DNA from: Janibacter corallicola NBRC 107790
GTDB taxonomy: Bacteria; Actinomycetota; Actinomycetes; Actinomycetales; Dermatophilaceae
Assembly: GCF_001570965.1 (NCBI RefSeq)
Contig: NZ_BCSR01000031.1
Location: forward strand, 1 to 35,080
Direction of reading: 5' to 3'
DNA length: 35,080 nucleotides
The notes under the pieces were generated by a model that made no database searches, was not told the DNA's origin, and saw only the letters and a program-made list of their open reading frames with translations. Positions within the stretch are counted from its first letter, which is position 1, and each line of letters opens with the position of its first letter. A program made the position numbers and the translations under genes. Positions 8,447 to 15,590 of this stretch are shown piece by piece.

Positions 8447-9366
8447 GAAGATCCTCCGACCAGGGAATGGTTGATCTTGTCGACGACGGGAGTGGGGGCG
8501 GCGGCCCTCCCTTGCCCCTCTGACAGCGTTGGGGGAACTCTTCTCAATGCCTCATCGCTGGGGTCAGCTCCGATGAACTCGAGGACCTGATGGATGACGT
8601 CGCGAGGGGACCGGCACAGTTCGCGGTAGTCGACGACCAATGTGTCACCGCAGTCGTGCTCCACCAGTTCTCTTCGGGCCTGCTCCAGAGCCTCCACCTG
8701 TTCGATGATTCGGTCGAGAAGGTTCGTGGTGCCTCGCCAACCGGGATCAGTCCCAAAGGTTTCCTCGTCCGGGACATGGATCTCCCGTCGCACCATCCAG
8801 AGGCTGGCAGCCACGTCTCGGGGGTCGCGAGCGAGCACAAGAAACTTGCTCCGGTGCAGGTGGCGTCGCATCTCGGGTGCGTGGTGGAGCGCAAGGAAAT
8901 TCTTGTGCACGGTTGGCGCGTCGAAGGCTTCGCACATGGCATCCAGGGCTGACTGCAGGCGCTCCCAGGACCACCCTTCTCCATCGGGTCGCAGGGTGTT
9001 GCCCGAATGCCCGAGGGCGTTGCGCCAAAAGTACCCGAACTCGTGTGGATCCAGCGGTTCACTTGTCCGTCCGGCCACGGACCGCAGGCTGACCGTTGGC
9101 TGGCCCAGGGTCAGCTGTCGTTGCAAGCGTGCACCCACGACAGGAACGCGCCAGTACGGTGCCATGACATTGCTGGGATAGCCGACTGATCCTGTTCGGG
9201 CCAGCAGTTGAAAGAGGACTGTGGTGCCGGATCGCGGTAGACCAACGATCTGACACGAGTCGTGTCGAGGAGGGTTGGCTGGGATGGCCGGGAAGTGGGG
9301 GGCCAACACCTCGTTCAGGCGGTCAAGGAACACTTCGAACGAATCGGACTTCTGCAGGTACTCCAT
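8443..9366 (-). CDS. Sulfotransferase family protein (Sulfotransfer_3 type)
   Basis: The 307-residue product contains the PAPS 5'-phosphosulfate loop VGLPRSGTTVLFQLL (LPRSGTT at residues 43-49) and the 3'-phosphate segment KFLVLARDPRDVAASLW in the middle. The C-terminal VVDYRELCRSPRDVIHQVLEF matches the acceptor-side part seen in Sulfotransfer_3 proteins. It is a different sulfotransferase subfamily from the enzymes at 4505 and 10361, so a different position or sugar is probably modified. No signal peptide is visible. The start ATG overlaps the previous gene's stop as TAATG, and its own stop overlaps the glycosyltransferase start as ATGA. Confidence 0.9.
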   Translation of the reverse strand: MEYLQKSDSFEVFLDRLNEVLAPHFPAIPANPPRHDSCQIVGLPRSGTTVLFQLLARTGSVGYPSNVMAPYWRVPVVGARLQRQLTLGQPTVSLRSVAGRTSEPLDPHEFGYFWRNALGHSGNTLRPDGEGWSWERLQSALDAMCEAFDAPTVHKNFLALHHAPEMRRHLHRSKFLVLARDPRDVAASLWMVRREIHVPDEETFGTDPGWRGTTNLLDRIIEQVEALEQARRELVEHDCGDTLVVDYRELCRSPRDVIHQVLEFIGADPSDEALRRVPPTLSEGQGRAAAPTPVVDKINHSLVGGSS

Positions 9367-10355
9367 TACGAAGACTCGCGGTAGGCGGGGAAGAACGAGG
9401 AATCTGGATACCCGGCGGCAGCAACCAGTGCTTCATAGCGGGAGGAGTTGATGATGGTCCTGCACATGGCCATCGAATGCGTGACGTTGCCAATTGAACG
9501 CTTGAACCGAGAGAGACCGTCATCGTCGCTCACCCCTCCGCCAAGGTGCAGCCATCCATGGGAGGGCAGCTGAGTGCGGACGACATGGTCAATCAACAAA
9601 TTGGTGGCGCCGTACTTCTGCCCGTAGAGGGTCGCCCCTGAGAGGTGGTAGTGGACCCGGGAGCCGGACCGCATGAACATGGCCGCAGCGACGGTCTCGG
9701 AGTTGTCGGCCGTGGCTTCGAGGACGGTGAGCCGGTCCGGTCCCAAGCTGGTGAGACGGTGGAAGTAGTCATCGCCCAGATGGAGTCGTGAGGACGCTCC
9801 GACTCTGGCCATCGTGTCGGCATAGATTCTCCGGAAAGGGGAGTCGCTCCGGACGGTCGTGTGCGGGTCGACCTCGGACACACGGATCCCGTTCTTGACG
9901 GCCTTGCGGACTGCTGTCCGGTGCCGGCCCTGGGCTTGTTCGAAGTAGTCCTCGGGGTCGCCGTCGGCCATTACACCAAACGTGGTGTGCCGAGAGACCG
10001 AGTCGGGACGCCACGCGTCCAACATCGCGTCGTTCATGTCCAGCGGATGGCCCCGGAGGAACTCCGCGACGAGGCCGCGATCCAACGACGCCGTCCGGAA
10101 CTCGCGCCTGAAGGACGCGAGGGCCTCCGGGGAAGGGGCCTGAACCCCTCCGTATCCGTAGGGCGACACGATGTCGTAGCCGTCATCGTCAATCTCGCGT
10201 CGAATGTATGGAAAAACAAGTCCATCGCCGGACACGGCGCACTCCCATGTCCCGCCGTCGATCAGTTCCGCGGAAAGCCCGTACGAGGGCGAGTAGTAGA
10301 CATCGGCGTCCTCGAGAGAGAGCGATTTGGCTGCGCTGGCATCCAAGAACTCCAT
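9366..10355 (-). CDS. GNAT/FemAB-like acyl- or aminoacyltransferase
   Basis: The chosen ATG gives 329 residues. It is preceded by GAAAGG nine bases upstream, whereas the longer frame to 10397 would run into the upstream sulfotransferase gene. The sequence has the double-GNAT pattern of FemAB/BioF2-like proteins. The N-terminal part contains FPYIRREI and VSPYGYGG. The second lobe has YFEQAQGRHRTAVRKAVKNGI and a C-terminal LLIDHVVRTQLPSHGWLHLGGG with SRFKRSIG. Relatives transfer acetyl or aminoacyl groups to cell-wall or exopolysaccharide amino sugars. Its place between two sulfotransferase genes suggests it decorates the 4-amino sugar or FucNAc of the same polymer. The donor (acetyl-CoA or aminoacyl-tRNA) cannot be decided. 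Confidence 0.8.
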   Translation of the reverse strand: MEFLDASAAKSLSLEDADVYYSPSYGLSAELIDGGTWECAVSGDGLVFPYIRREIDDDGYDIVSPYGYGGVQAPSPEALASFRREFRTASLDRGLVAEFLRGHPLDMNDAMLDAWRPDSVSRHTTFGVMADGDPEDYFEQAQGRHRTAVRKAVKNGIRVSEVDPHTTVRSDSPFRRIYADTMARVGASSRLHLGDDYFHRLTSLGPDRLTVLEATADNSETVAAAMFMRSGSRVHYHLSGATLYGQKYGATNLLIDHVVRTQLPSHGWLHLGGGVSDDDGLSRFKRSIGNVTHSMAMCRTIINSSRYEALVAAAGYPDSSFFPAYRESS

Positions 10356-10360
10356 GTCGA

Positions 10361-11191
10361 TCAACCTTTCTCGTTGTCCCAGGCCGCGTGTGGCCAACGG
10401 GAACGCAACTGCTCTCCATCACGGGCGATGAGCGAACGGAACATCTCCTCATGGTCGGGTTGCAGGGACTCCCTACTCAGCCCACCTCCCCTTCTGCCCC
10501 CGAGGCTTCGGGCGCCGAGTCGGCGTATTGGGTCAGGCACGAGAGGGCGGACGACCCGTCGGTACAGCCCTGATCGACTCACTAGCCGGCCAGCACTCCT
10601 GGCGACGATACGGGAATCTGCCGAGTTGGAGATCACCATCTCCGTGCTGGGGAGCGGGGCGATGCCCAGGAAGTCGGTGATCGACCTCTGCCACCGTTCT
10701 GGATCGGTCGCGTAGTCCTCGAGTCGAAGGACCAGGATCCGGTCATCGGTCAGCACTTCCGCCCATCGGGACAGCTGCTCGTAGTAGCGACTGAAGGCTA
10801 CGTGGGCGGAGTTCGGGTCGGTGAGGCTGGCGGGCAATGATGCGCGATTGCGGCCGAGCTGCTCCCAGTGGCGCCAATGGCTGCTGGCCCGGGTCAGCGG
10901 ATCACGCAACACGGCGATGACCACCATCTCGGACCCGAGAAGTCGCCGGGCCTGGCTCGGGTCGCTCGTAACCCAAGGGTGCTGCATGTACCCGGTCGAG
11001 ACCTCACCCGCCACAGCCGTTTGCGCCCGGAGGATCTGACGAGCAGCTGCATGGGCACCGTCCATGCCGTTGAACGCCGTGGTCTCCTTGTCGAGCGCGA
11101 TCGTCACTTCTGAATGGCTTGCCAGCAACGATTCCACAGTCGTCGTGCCCGACTTCATCGCGCCGATGACCAGGAAGGGACGAGCAGCCAT
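10361..11191 (-). CDS. Sulfotransferase domain protein (NDST/heparan-type motifs)
   Basis: The 276-residue product begins at an ATG overlapping the CapG stop (TGATG); the longer frame to 11209 starts inside capG. The PAPS loop is IGAMKSGTTTVESLLASH (residues 9-26) and the 3'-phosphate site is VIAVLRDPLTRASSHWRHW. A segment near SRYYEQLSRWAEVLTDDRIL then LRLEDYATDPE follows. This set (GAxKxGTT, RDPxxRxxSxW, YxxQLxxW) is the one found in glycosaminoglycan-type sulfotransferases, pointing to a sugar acceptor. No signal peptide or transmembrane anchor is seen, so it is predicted to be cytoplasmic. Five bases separate it from the GNAT-like gene. Confidence 0.92.
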   Translation of the reverse strand: MAARPFLVIGAMKSGTTTVESLLASHSEVTIALDKETTAFNGMDGAHAAARQILRAQTAVAGEVSTGYMQHPWVTSDPSQARRLLGSEMVVIAVLRDPLTRASSHWRHWEQLGRNRASLPASLTDPNSAHVAFSRYYEQLSRWAEVLTDDRILVLRLEDYATDPERWQRSITDFLGIAPLPSTEMVISNSADSRIVARSAGRLVSRSGLYRRVVRPLVPDPIRRLGARSLGGRRGGGLSRESLQPDHEEMFRSLIARDGEQLRSRWPHAAWDNEKG

Positions 11192-12321
11192 CAACGAATC
11201 CCCGCCCATTCGTGGTGGCGGTGCACCGTGGACAGAATGAACTTCACCGTGCGCTCACTCGTGTTGTCGATGAGGTAGTCATCGGGTGTCAGGTGGCTGA
11301 TGCCTTCACGTGTGTACCCAGAATTCATGGCCAGCTGGACGGCAGCCACGGCATCCGTCGAGTCGAGGCCCGTCATCATGATCCCTCCGGTGTCCAGGGC
11401 TTCCGGCCGCTCGATGGAGTCCCGGAGAGTGACTGCAGGGAAGCCGAGGATGGAGGACTCCTCGGCGATGGTGCCGGAGTCGCTGAGGCAGCAGGCCGCC
11501 GAGAGCTGCAGCTTGTTGTAGTCGTGGAATCCGAGGGGTTCGCTGAAGGTGATGCCCTCGGGCTCGCTCCACCCCGGCAGCGCCTCGAGCCGCTTGCGGG
11601 TTCGCGGGTGAGTGGAGACGAAGACCGGCAGGCCGAACTGAGCGTGCACGGCCATCAGGCAGTCCAGCAGCATCTGGAGACGCGCAGGGGAGTCGACGTT
11701 CTCCTCCCGGTGGGCACTGACGAGGAAGTACCCACCTTCGGTGAGTCCCTTCGCCTCGAGGACGGTGGAGGCATCGATCTCTGACCGGTACGCGTCCAGG
11801 ACCTCACGCATGGGGGAGCCGGTCTTGAGGATCCGGCGCGGATGCAGTCCTTCGGCCAGGAGGTTCCGCCGTGCGTGCTCGGTGTAGACGAGGTTGAAGT
11901 CGGCCACATGGTCGACGAGTCGCCGGTTCGTCTCCTCCGGGACGTTGAGGTCGAAGCAGCGGTTGCCGGCCTCCATGTGGTAGACGGGCACCTTCATCCG
12001 CCGGGCCATCAGGGCCGCGATGCAGGAGTTCGTGTCCCCGAGCACGAGGAGCGCATCCGGTGCCTCGTCCCGGATGACGCCCTCGACGGCCACGAGCGTT
12101 CCGCCGAGGACCGCGCCGAGGGAGCTCGTGTCCACGCCGAGCATGTGATCGGGCTTACGGATGCCCAAGTCGTCGAAGAAAACCTGGTTCAGCTCGTAGT
12201 CGTAGTTCTGACCCGTGTGGACCAGGACGTGTTCGATCCCCGCGGTGTCGTCAAGACGGTGCAGCACCCGAGAGAGGCGGATCAGCTCAGGGCGGGTGCC
12301 GACGACGGTCATCACCTTCAT
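11191..12321 (-). CDS. capG: UDP-GlcNAc 2-epimerase-like enzyme CapG (UDP-FucNAc synthesis)
   Basis: The 376-residue product belongs to the non-hydrolysing UDP-GlcNAc 2-epimerase family (GT-B-like fold). Motifs are MTVVGTRPELIRLSRVL at the N-terminus, VHTGQNYDYELNQVFF, VLGDTNSC, YHMEAGNRCFDLNVPEETNR, VSAHREENVDS and CLSDSGTIAEES. Because it follows CapE and CapF in one operon, the specific role is CapG/WbjD: 2-epimerisation of UDP-N-acetyl-L-pneumosamine to UDP-N-acetyl-L-fucosamine. A WecB-type reaction giving UDP-ManNAc is the alternative. The start overlaps the capF stop as ATGA. Confidence 0.92.
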   Translation of the reverse strand: MKVMTVVGTRPELIRLSRVLHRLDDTAGIEHVLVHTGQNYDYELNQVFFDDLGIRKPDHMLGVDTSSLGAVLGGTLVAVEGVIRDEAPDALLVLGDTNSCIAALMARRMKVPVYHMEAGNRCFDLNVPEETNRRLVDHVADFNLVYTEHARRNLLAEGLHPRRILKTGSPMREVLDAYRSEIDASTVLEAKGLTEGGYFLVSAHREENVDSPARLQMLLDCLMAVHAQFGLPVFVSTHPRTRKRLEALPGWSEPEGITFSEPLGFHDYNKLQLSAACCLSDSGTIAEESSILGFPAVTLRDSIERPEALDTGGIMMTGLDSTDAVAAVQLAMNSGYTREGISHLTPDDYLIDNTSERTVKFILSTVHRHHEWAGIR

Positions 12322-13430
12322 GCCGACGGCCCTTCAGATCGGACCGGTTCCGGGAAGGTGTCCGGTGCCTCGGGGCGGAAGAGCTCGTGGCTCCAGAACT
12401 GCGTGAAAAGGATGTCGTCTCCGGTGTTCGTGATGTTGTGCACCCAACCGACGGGCATGTCGATCGCGACCGGCTGGTCACCGTCGGCCTCGAACGTGAG
12501 GACCTCGTCGGTGAACATCCGGCGCAGCTCCATGACAGCTCGGCCGCGGATCACCGCGAAGCGCTCGATCTTCGACAGATGGTAGTGCTCACCGCGGGTG
12601 ACGCCCGGCACAGTCGTCGAGAACGATGTCTGGCCCTCGCCGCCACGGCAGCGGATCGTCTCGACGAAGGAGCCCCGCGGGTCGGTGTGCGGGACCAGCT
12701 GGATCGGGTAGTGCTCGGGGAAGAGCGCGGCCCGGTAGGTGTTGAAGAGGTCGATCCGGAACTTGCTGGACAAATCGGGTATCTGACCGCTGGGCACGTA
12801 CTCCGCATGGAATTCCTGCAGCAGGTCCCAGACCTCCCGGACCCCGTGCTCCTCGGGCGTGGGGGAGAGGCGGGCCTCGTCGCTCACCAGACCGTCGATG
12901 AGGGCCTGGGCCGCGTCCTGCGCGTGCAGCAGGCCGACCCGGTTGTCGTTGATCGACGGGGCCTCACCGGAGACGGTGGCGTGGACGAAGGTGGCGACGA
13001 AGGAGTTGTACTTCGGGCGGCCGTGTTCGCCGAAGAGGTTGGGCAGGAGCACGTCGACGAAGCGGCCCCCGGCAGAGGTGGTGGCGGCGCGAAGCGTGTC
13101 CGCGGCTGCCTCCTTGCCGCTTCCGTAGGGAGTCCCGTTGCCGGTCTGGACGGAGTTGGCGTACACGACACGAAGGGGGGCTCCGCGTCCGGCGATGGCC
13201 GATGCCAGGCCCTCGGCGAGGGCAGCGTTGCCGCTGCGGATGGCCTCGTCGTCGTCGGCCCGGTTGACGCCGGCGATGTGGATCACCGCGTCGGCCTCGG
13301 ATACTGTTTCGGTCAGATTGGGCCACTCCGGCCGCCCCACGGGGATGACCTCGTGATCGGTCAAGGCGTGCAGCCGCAGCCGGGTGTGCCACCCGAGGAA
13401 GCCGGAGGCGCCGGTGAGGATGATCCTCAT
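12318..13430 (-). CDS. capF: CapF-type bifunctional SDR reductase/cupin epimerase
   Basis: The 370-residue product has two domains in the order known for CapF/WbjC. Residues 1 to about 245 form an SDR domain with the Rossmann motif GASGFLGWHTRLRL and VIHIAGVNRAD. Residues 250-370 form a cupin with DPRGSFVETIRC, GVTRGEHYHLSKIERFAVI (metal-type HxH) and PVGWVHNITNTG. In the Staphylococcus capsule pathway this enzyme epimerises at C3 and reduces the 4-keto group on the way to UDP-FucNAc. It lies between capE and capG with ATGA overlaps on both sides, so the three products are made together. The SDR domain has YGSGKEAAAD near residue 121, the usual catalytic Tyr-x-x-x-Lys. Confidence 0.95.
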   Translation of the reverse strand: MRIILTGASGFLGWHTRLRLHALTDHEVIPVGRPEWPNLTETVSEADAVIHIAGVNRADDDEAIRSGNAALAEGLASAIAGRGAPLRVVYANSVQTGNGTPYGSGKEAAADTLRAATTSAGGRFVDVLLPNLFGEHGRPKYNSFVATFVHATVSGEAPSINDNRVGLLHAQDAAQALIDGLVSDEARLSPTPEEHGVREVWDLLQEFHAEYVPSGQIPDLSSKFRIDLFNTYRAALFPEHYPIQLVPHTDPRGSFVETIRCRGGEGQTSFSTTVPGVTRGEHYHLSKIERFAVIRGRAVMELRRMFTDEVLTFEADGDQPVAIDMPVGWVHNITNTGDDILFTQFWSHELFRPEAPDTFPEPVRSEGPSA

Positions 13431-14452
13431 GCGGCTCCCGCCATGACGGCCCTCATCTCGGGGAGGGCCGCGATGAGTGCCTTGGTCTCTTCGATGGTCA
13501 TCTGCTCGGTGTTGTCCGAGTTGAAGTCCTCGGCCGTGACGGTCTCGGACTCGCCGGCCTCCACGTACTTGGTGTAGTCGAGCGAACGGGCATCAAGCGG
13601 TACGCGGAAGTAGTCACCCTGGTCGGTGGCCTTGATCATCTCCGCGGGGGTCAGCAGGGTCTCGTACATCTTCTCTCCGTGCCGCATGCCGATTCGGTGG
13701 ACCTCCGGCTCCTCGATCCCCATCAGGGCTGCGACGGCGCGGGCCAGGGTGTCCACGGTGCACGCGGGTGCCTTCTTGACGAAGAGGTCGCCGGGCTCGG
13801 CATGGAGGAAGGCATGCTTGACCAGGTCGACGGACTCCCCGAGAGACATGAGGAACCGGGTCATGGTCGGCTCGGTCACCGTGAGCGGCTTGCCCTGGCG
13901 GATCTGGCTCACGAAGAGCGGGATGACCGACCCCCGGGAGTACATGACGTTGCCGTACCGGGTGACGGACACCGTCGTGGTGGAGTCGGGGGTGTTGCGG
14001 GCGAACGCCTGTGCGGTCTTCTCCATCAGGGCCTTGCTCATGCCCATCGCGTTGACCGGGTAGACGGCCTTGTCGGTGCTCAGGCACACCACCGAGCGGA
14101 CACCATGCTCGTGCGCGGACTCGATGACGTGCTGGCTGCCGACGACATTGGTCTTGACCGCCTGGTCCGGGAAGAACTCGCAGCTGGGCACCTGCTTGAG
14201 TGCCGCGGCATGGAAGACGAAGTCGGTACCGGCCATCGCATTGTCGACGCTATGTCGGTCCCGGATGTCGCCGAGGAAGAACTTCACCCTGCTGTCGGCG
14301 AGGGACTGCCGCATCTCGTCCTGCTTGGCCTCGTCCCGGCTGAGTACGTGGATGCGCCCAACGCCCTCGTCGAGCAGGTGGCCCACCATCGTCTTGCCGA
14401 AGGACCCGGTGCCGCCAGTGATGGTGACGGTGGCGCCGCCGAACTCGCTCAT
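13427..14452 (-). CDS. capE: CapE-type UDP-GlcNAc 4,6-dehydratase/5-epimerase
   Basis: The 341-residue product is a short-chain dehydrogenase/reductase with the NAD(P)-binding motif TGGTGSFGKTMVGHLL, FFLGDIRD and FHAAALKQVPSCE. The catalytic region reads CLSTDKAVYPVNAMGMSK: it has MxxxK where ordinary SDRs have YxxxK. The MxxxK form is recorded for CapE, and together with the following CapF and CapG genes it identifies the first step to UDP-N-acetyl-L-fucosamine. The C-terminal part includes RHGEKMYETLLTP, common in the family. The start lies one base after the aminotransferase stop. A FlaA1/PseB-like function in pseudaminic acid synthesis is less likely, as no other Pse gene is present. Confidence 0.93.
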   Translation of the reverse strand: MSEFGGATVTITGGTGSFGKTMVGHLLDEGVGRIHVLSRDEAKQDEMRQSLADSRVKFFLGDIRDRHSVDNAMAGTDFVFHAAALKQVPSCEFFPDQAVKTNVVGSQHVIESAHEHGVRSVVCLSTDKAVYPVNAMGMSKALMEKTAQAFARNTPDSTTTVSVTRYGNVMYSRGSVIPLFVSQIRQGKPLTVTEPTMTRFLMSLGESVDLVKHAFLHAEPGDLFVKKAPACTVDTLARAVAALMGIEEPEVHRIGMRHGEKMYETLLTPAEMIKATDQGDYFRVPLDARSLDYTKYVEAGESETVTAEDFNSDNTEQMTIEETKALIAALPEMRAVMAGAA

Positions 14453-14453
14453 C

Positions 14454-15590
14454 TCACTCCGTCCCGGTCAGGATCTCGGTCATGCAGGTGATCACTCGTT
14501 CGATCTGCTCGTCGGTGAGTGCCGGGCCGCTGGGCAGCGTGACACCCCGCGCAAAGAGGCCTTCGCACACGGCCCCGCCGAAGACACGTGCCCCCGAGAA
14601 GACCGGCTGCAGGTGCATCGGCTTCCAGAGGTGACGGACCTCGATCTGCTCGGCGGACATGGCCTCGACGAGGGCGTTGGCGTCGGGCCCGCGGTCCGCG
14701 GTGAGCGTGGTGAGCCAGCAGTTGTCGTCGTGGTCGGTGCGCTCGGGGTCGCTCTTGCCCAGCAGGGTCACCGGCAGGTCGGAAAATGCCGTGGCATAGC
14801 GCTGGCGGATCTCCCGGCGGCGCGCGATCATCTCGTCCAGGCGCTCGAGCTGGCCACGGCCGAGGGCAGCGAGGATGTTCGAGAGGCGGTAGTTGTACCC
14901 GATCTCGGTGTGCTCGTACCAAGGGACAGGTTCGCGCGACTGGGTGGAGAGCTTGCGCGCGTGGGCGATGAGGTCATCGTCATCGCTGAGCAGCATCCCG
15001 CCGCCGGAGGTGGTCATGATCTTGTTGCCGTTGAAGGAGAGAGCTGCCGCCCGCCCGAAGGAGCCCGCTGGCCGGTCGCCGAGCGATGCGCCGAGTGCCT
15101 CGGCCGCGTCCTCCAGCAGGGGAACGCCGAGCTCCTCGAGTCCGGGCTCGAGAACGGTGTAGTCCGCGGCCCGACCGAAGAGGTCCACGGGTATCGCGGC
15201 GACGACGTGCTCGCCCTCGGCCTGCAACGTTCGCACGGACTCGAGCATCAGGTCCGGGTCGACGTTCCCGTCCTCGGTGCGTGCGTCCACGAAGACCGGG
15301 TCCGCACCCGTGTAGACGACGGCGTTCGCCGTGGCTCCGAAGGTCATGCTGGGCACGACCACCTTCGTGCCTGGTCTGGCACCCAGGTGGAGCAGTGCCA
15401 GGTGCAGGGCGGCGGTCCCGGAACTCAGGGCGAGCGCGTGGCGGACGCCGACCCGACCCGCGACCTCCTGCTCGAAGGCGTCCACGTGTGGCCCGAGCGG
15501 TGCGACCCAGCCGGAGTGCAGGGCCTCGAGGACATACTTCTCCTCGATCGGGCCGACCTGTGCCTGGGACATGAGGATCCGGTCGGTCAT
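14454..15590 (-). CDS. DegT/DnrJ/EryC1/StrS-type nucleotide-sugar aminotransferase (PglE-like)
   Basis: The 378-residue product is a PLP-dependent sugar aminotransferase. It has the substrate-side start LHSGWVAPLGPHVDAFE, the cofactor segment LALSSGTAALHLAL, PVDLFGRAAD, LLEDAAEALGAS, and the Schiff-base lysine in LSFNGNKIMTTSGGGML. The neighbour upstream is a PglF-like dehydratase whose stop overlaps this start (ATGA). The pair would therefore turn UDP-4-keto-6-deoxy-GlcNAc into UDP-4-amino-4,6-dideoxy-GlcNAc, the bacillosamine precursor. The following N-acetyltransferase (PglD) is not visible. Transamination of another keto sugar is possible. Confidence 0.9.
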   Translation of the reverse strand: MTDRILMSQAQVGPIEEKYVLEALHSGWVAPLGPHVDAFEQEVAGRVGVRHALALSSGTAALHLALLHLGARPGTKVVVPSMTFGATANAVVYTGADPVFVDARTEDGNVDPDLMLESVRTLQAEGEHVVAAIPVDLFGRAADYTVLEPGLEELGVPLLEDAAEALGASLGDRPAGSFGRAAALSFNGNKIMTTSGGGMLLSDDDDLIAHARKLSTQSREPVPWYEHTEIGYNYRLSNILAALGRGQLERLDEMIARRREIRQRYATAFSDLPVTLLGKSDPERTDHDDNCWLTTLTADRGPDANALVEAMSAEQIEVRHLWKPMHLQPVFSGARVFGGAVCEGLFARGVTLPSGPALTDEQIERVITCMTEILTGTE

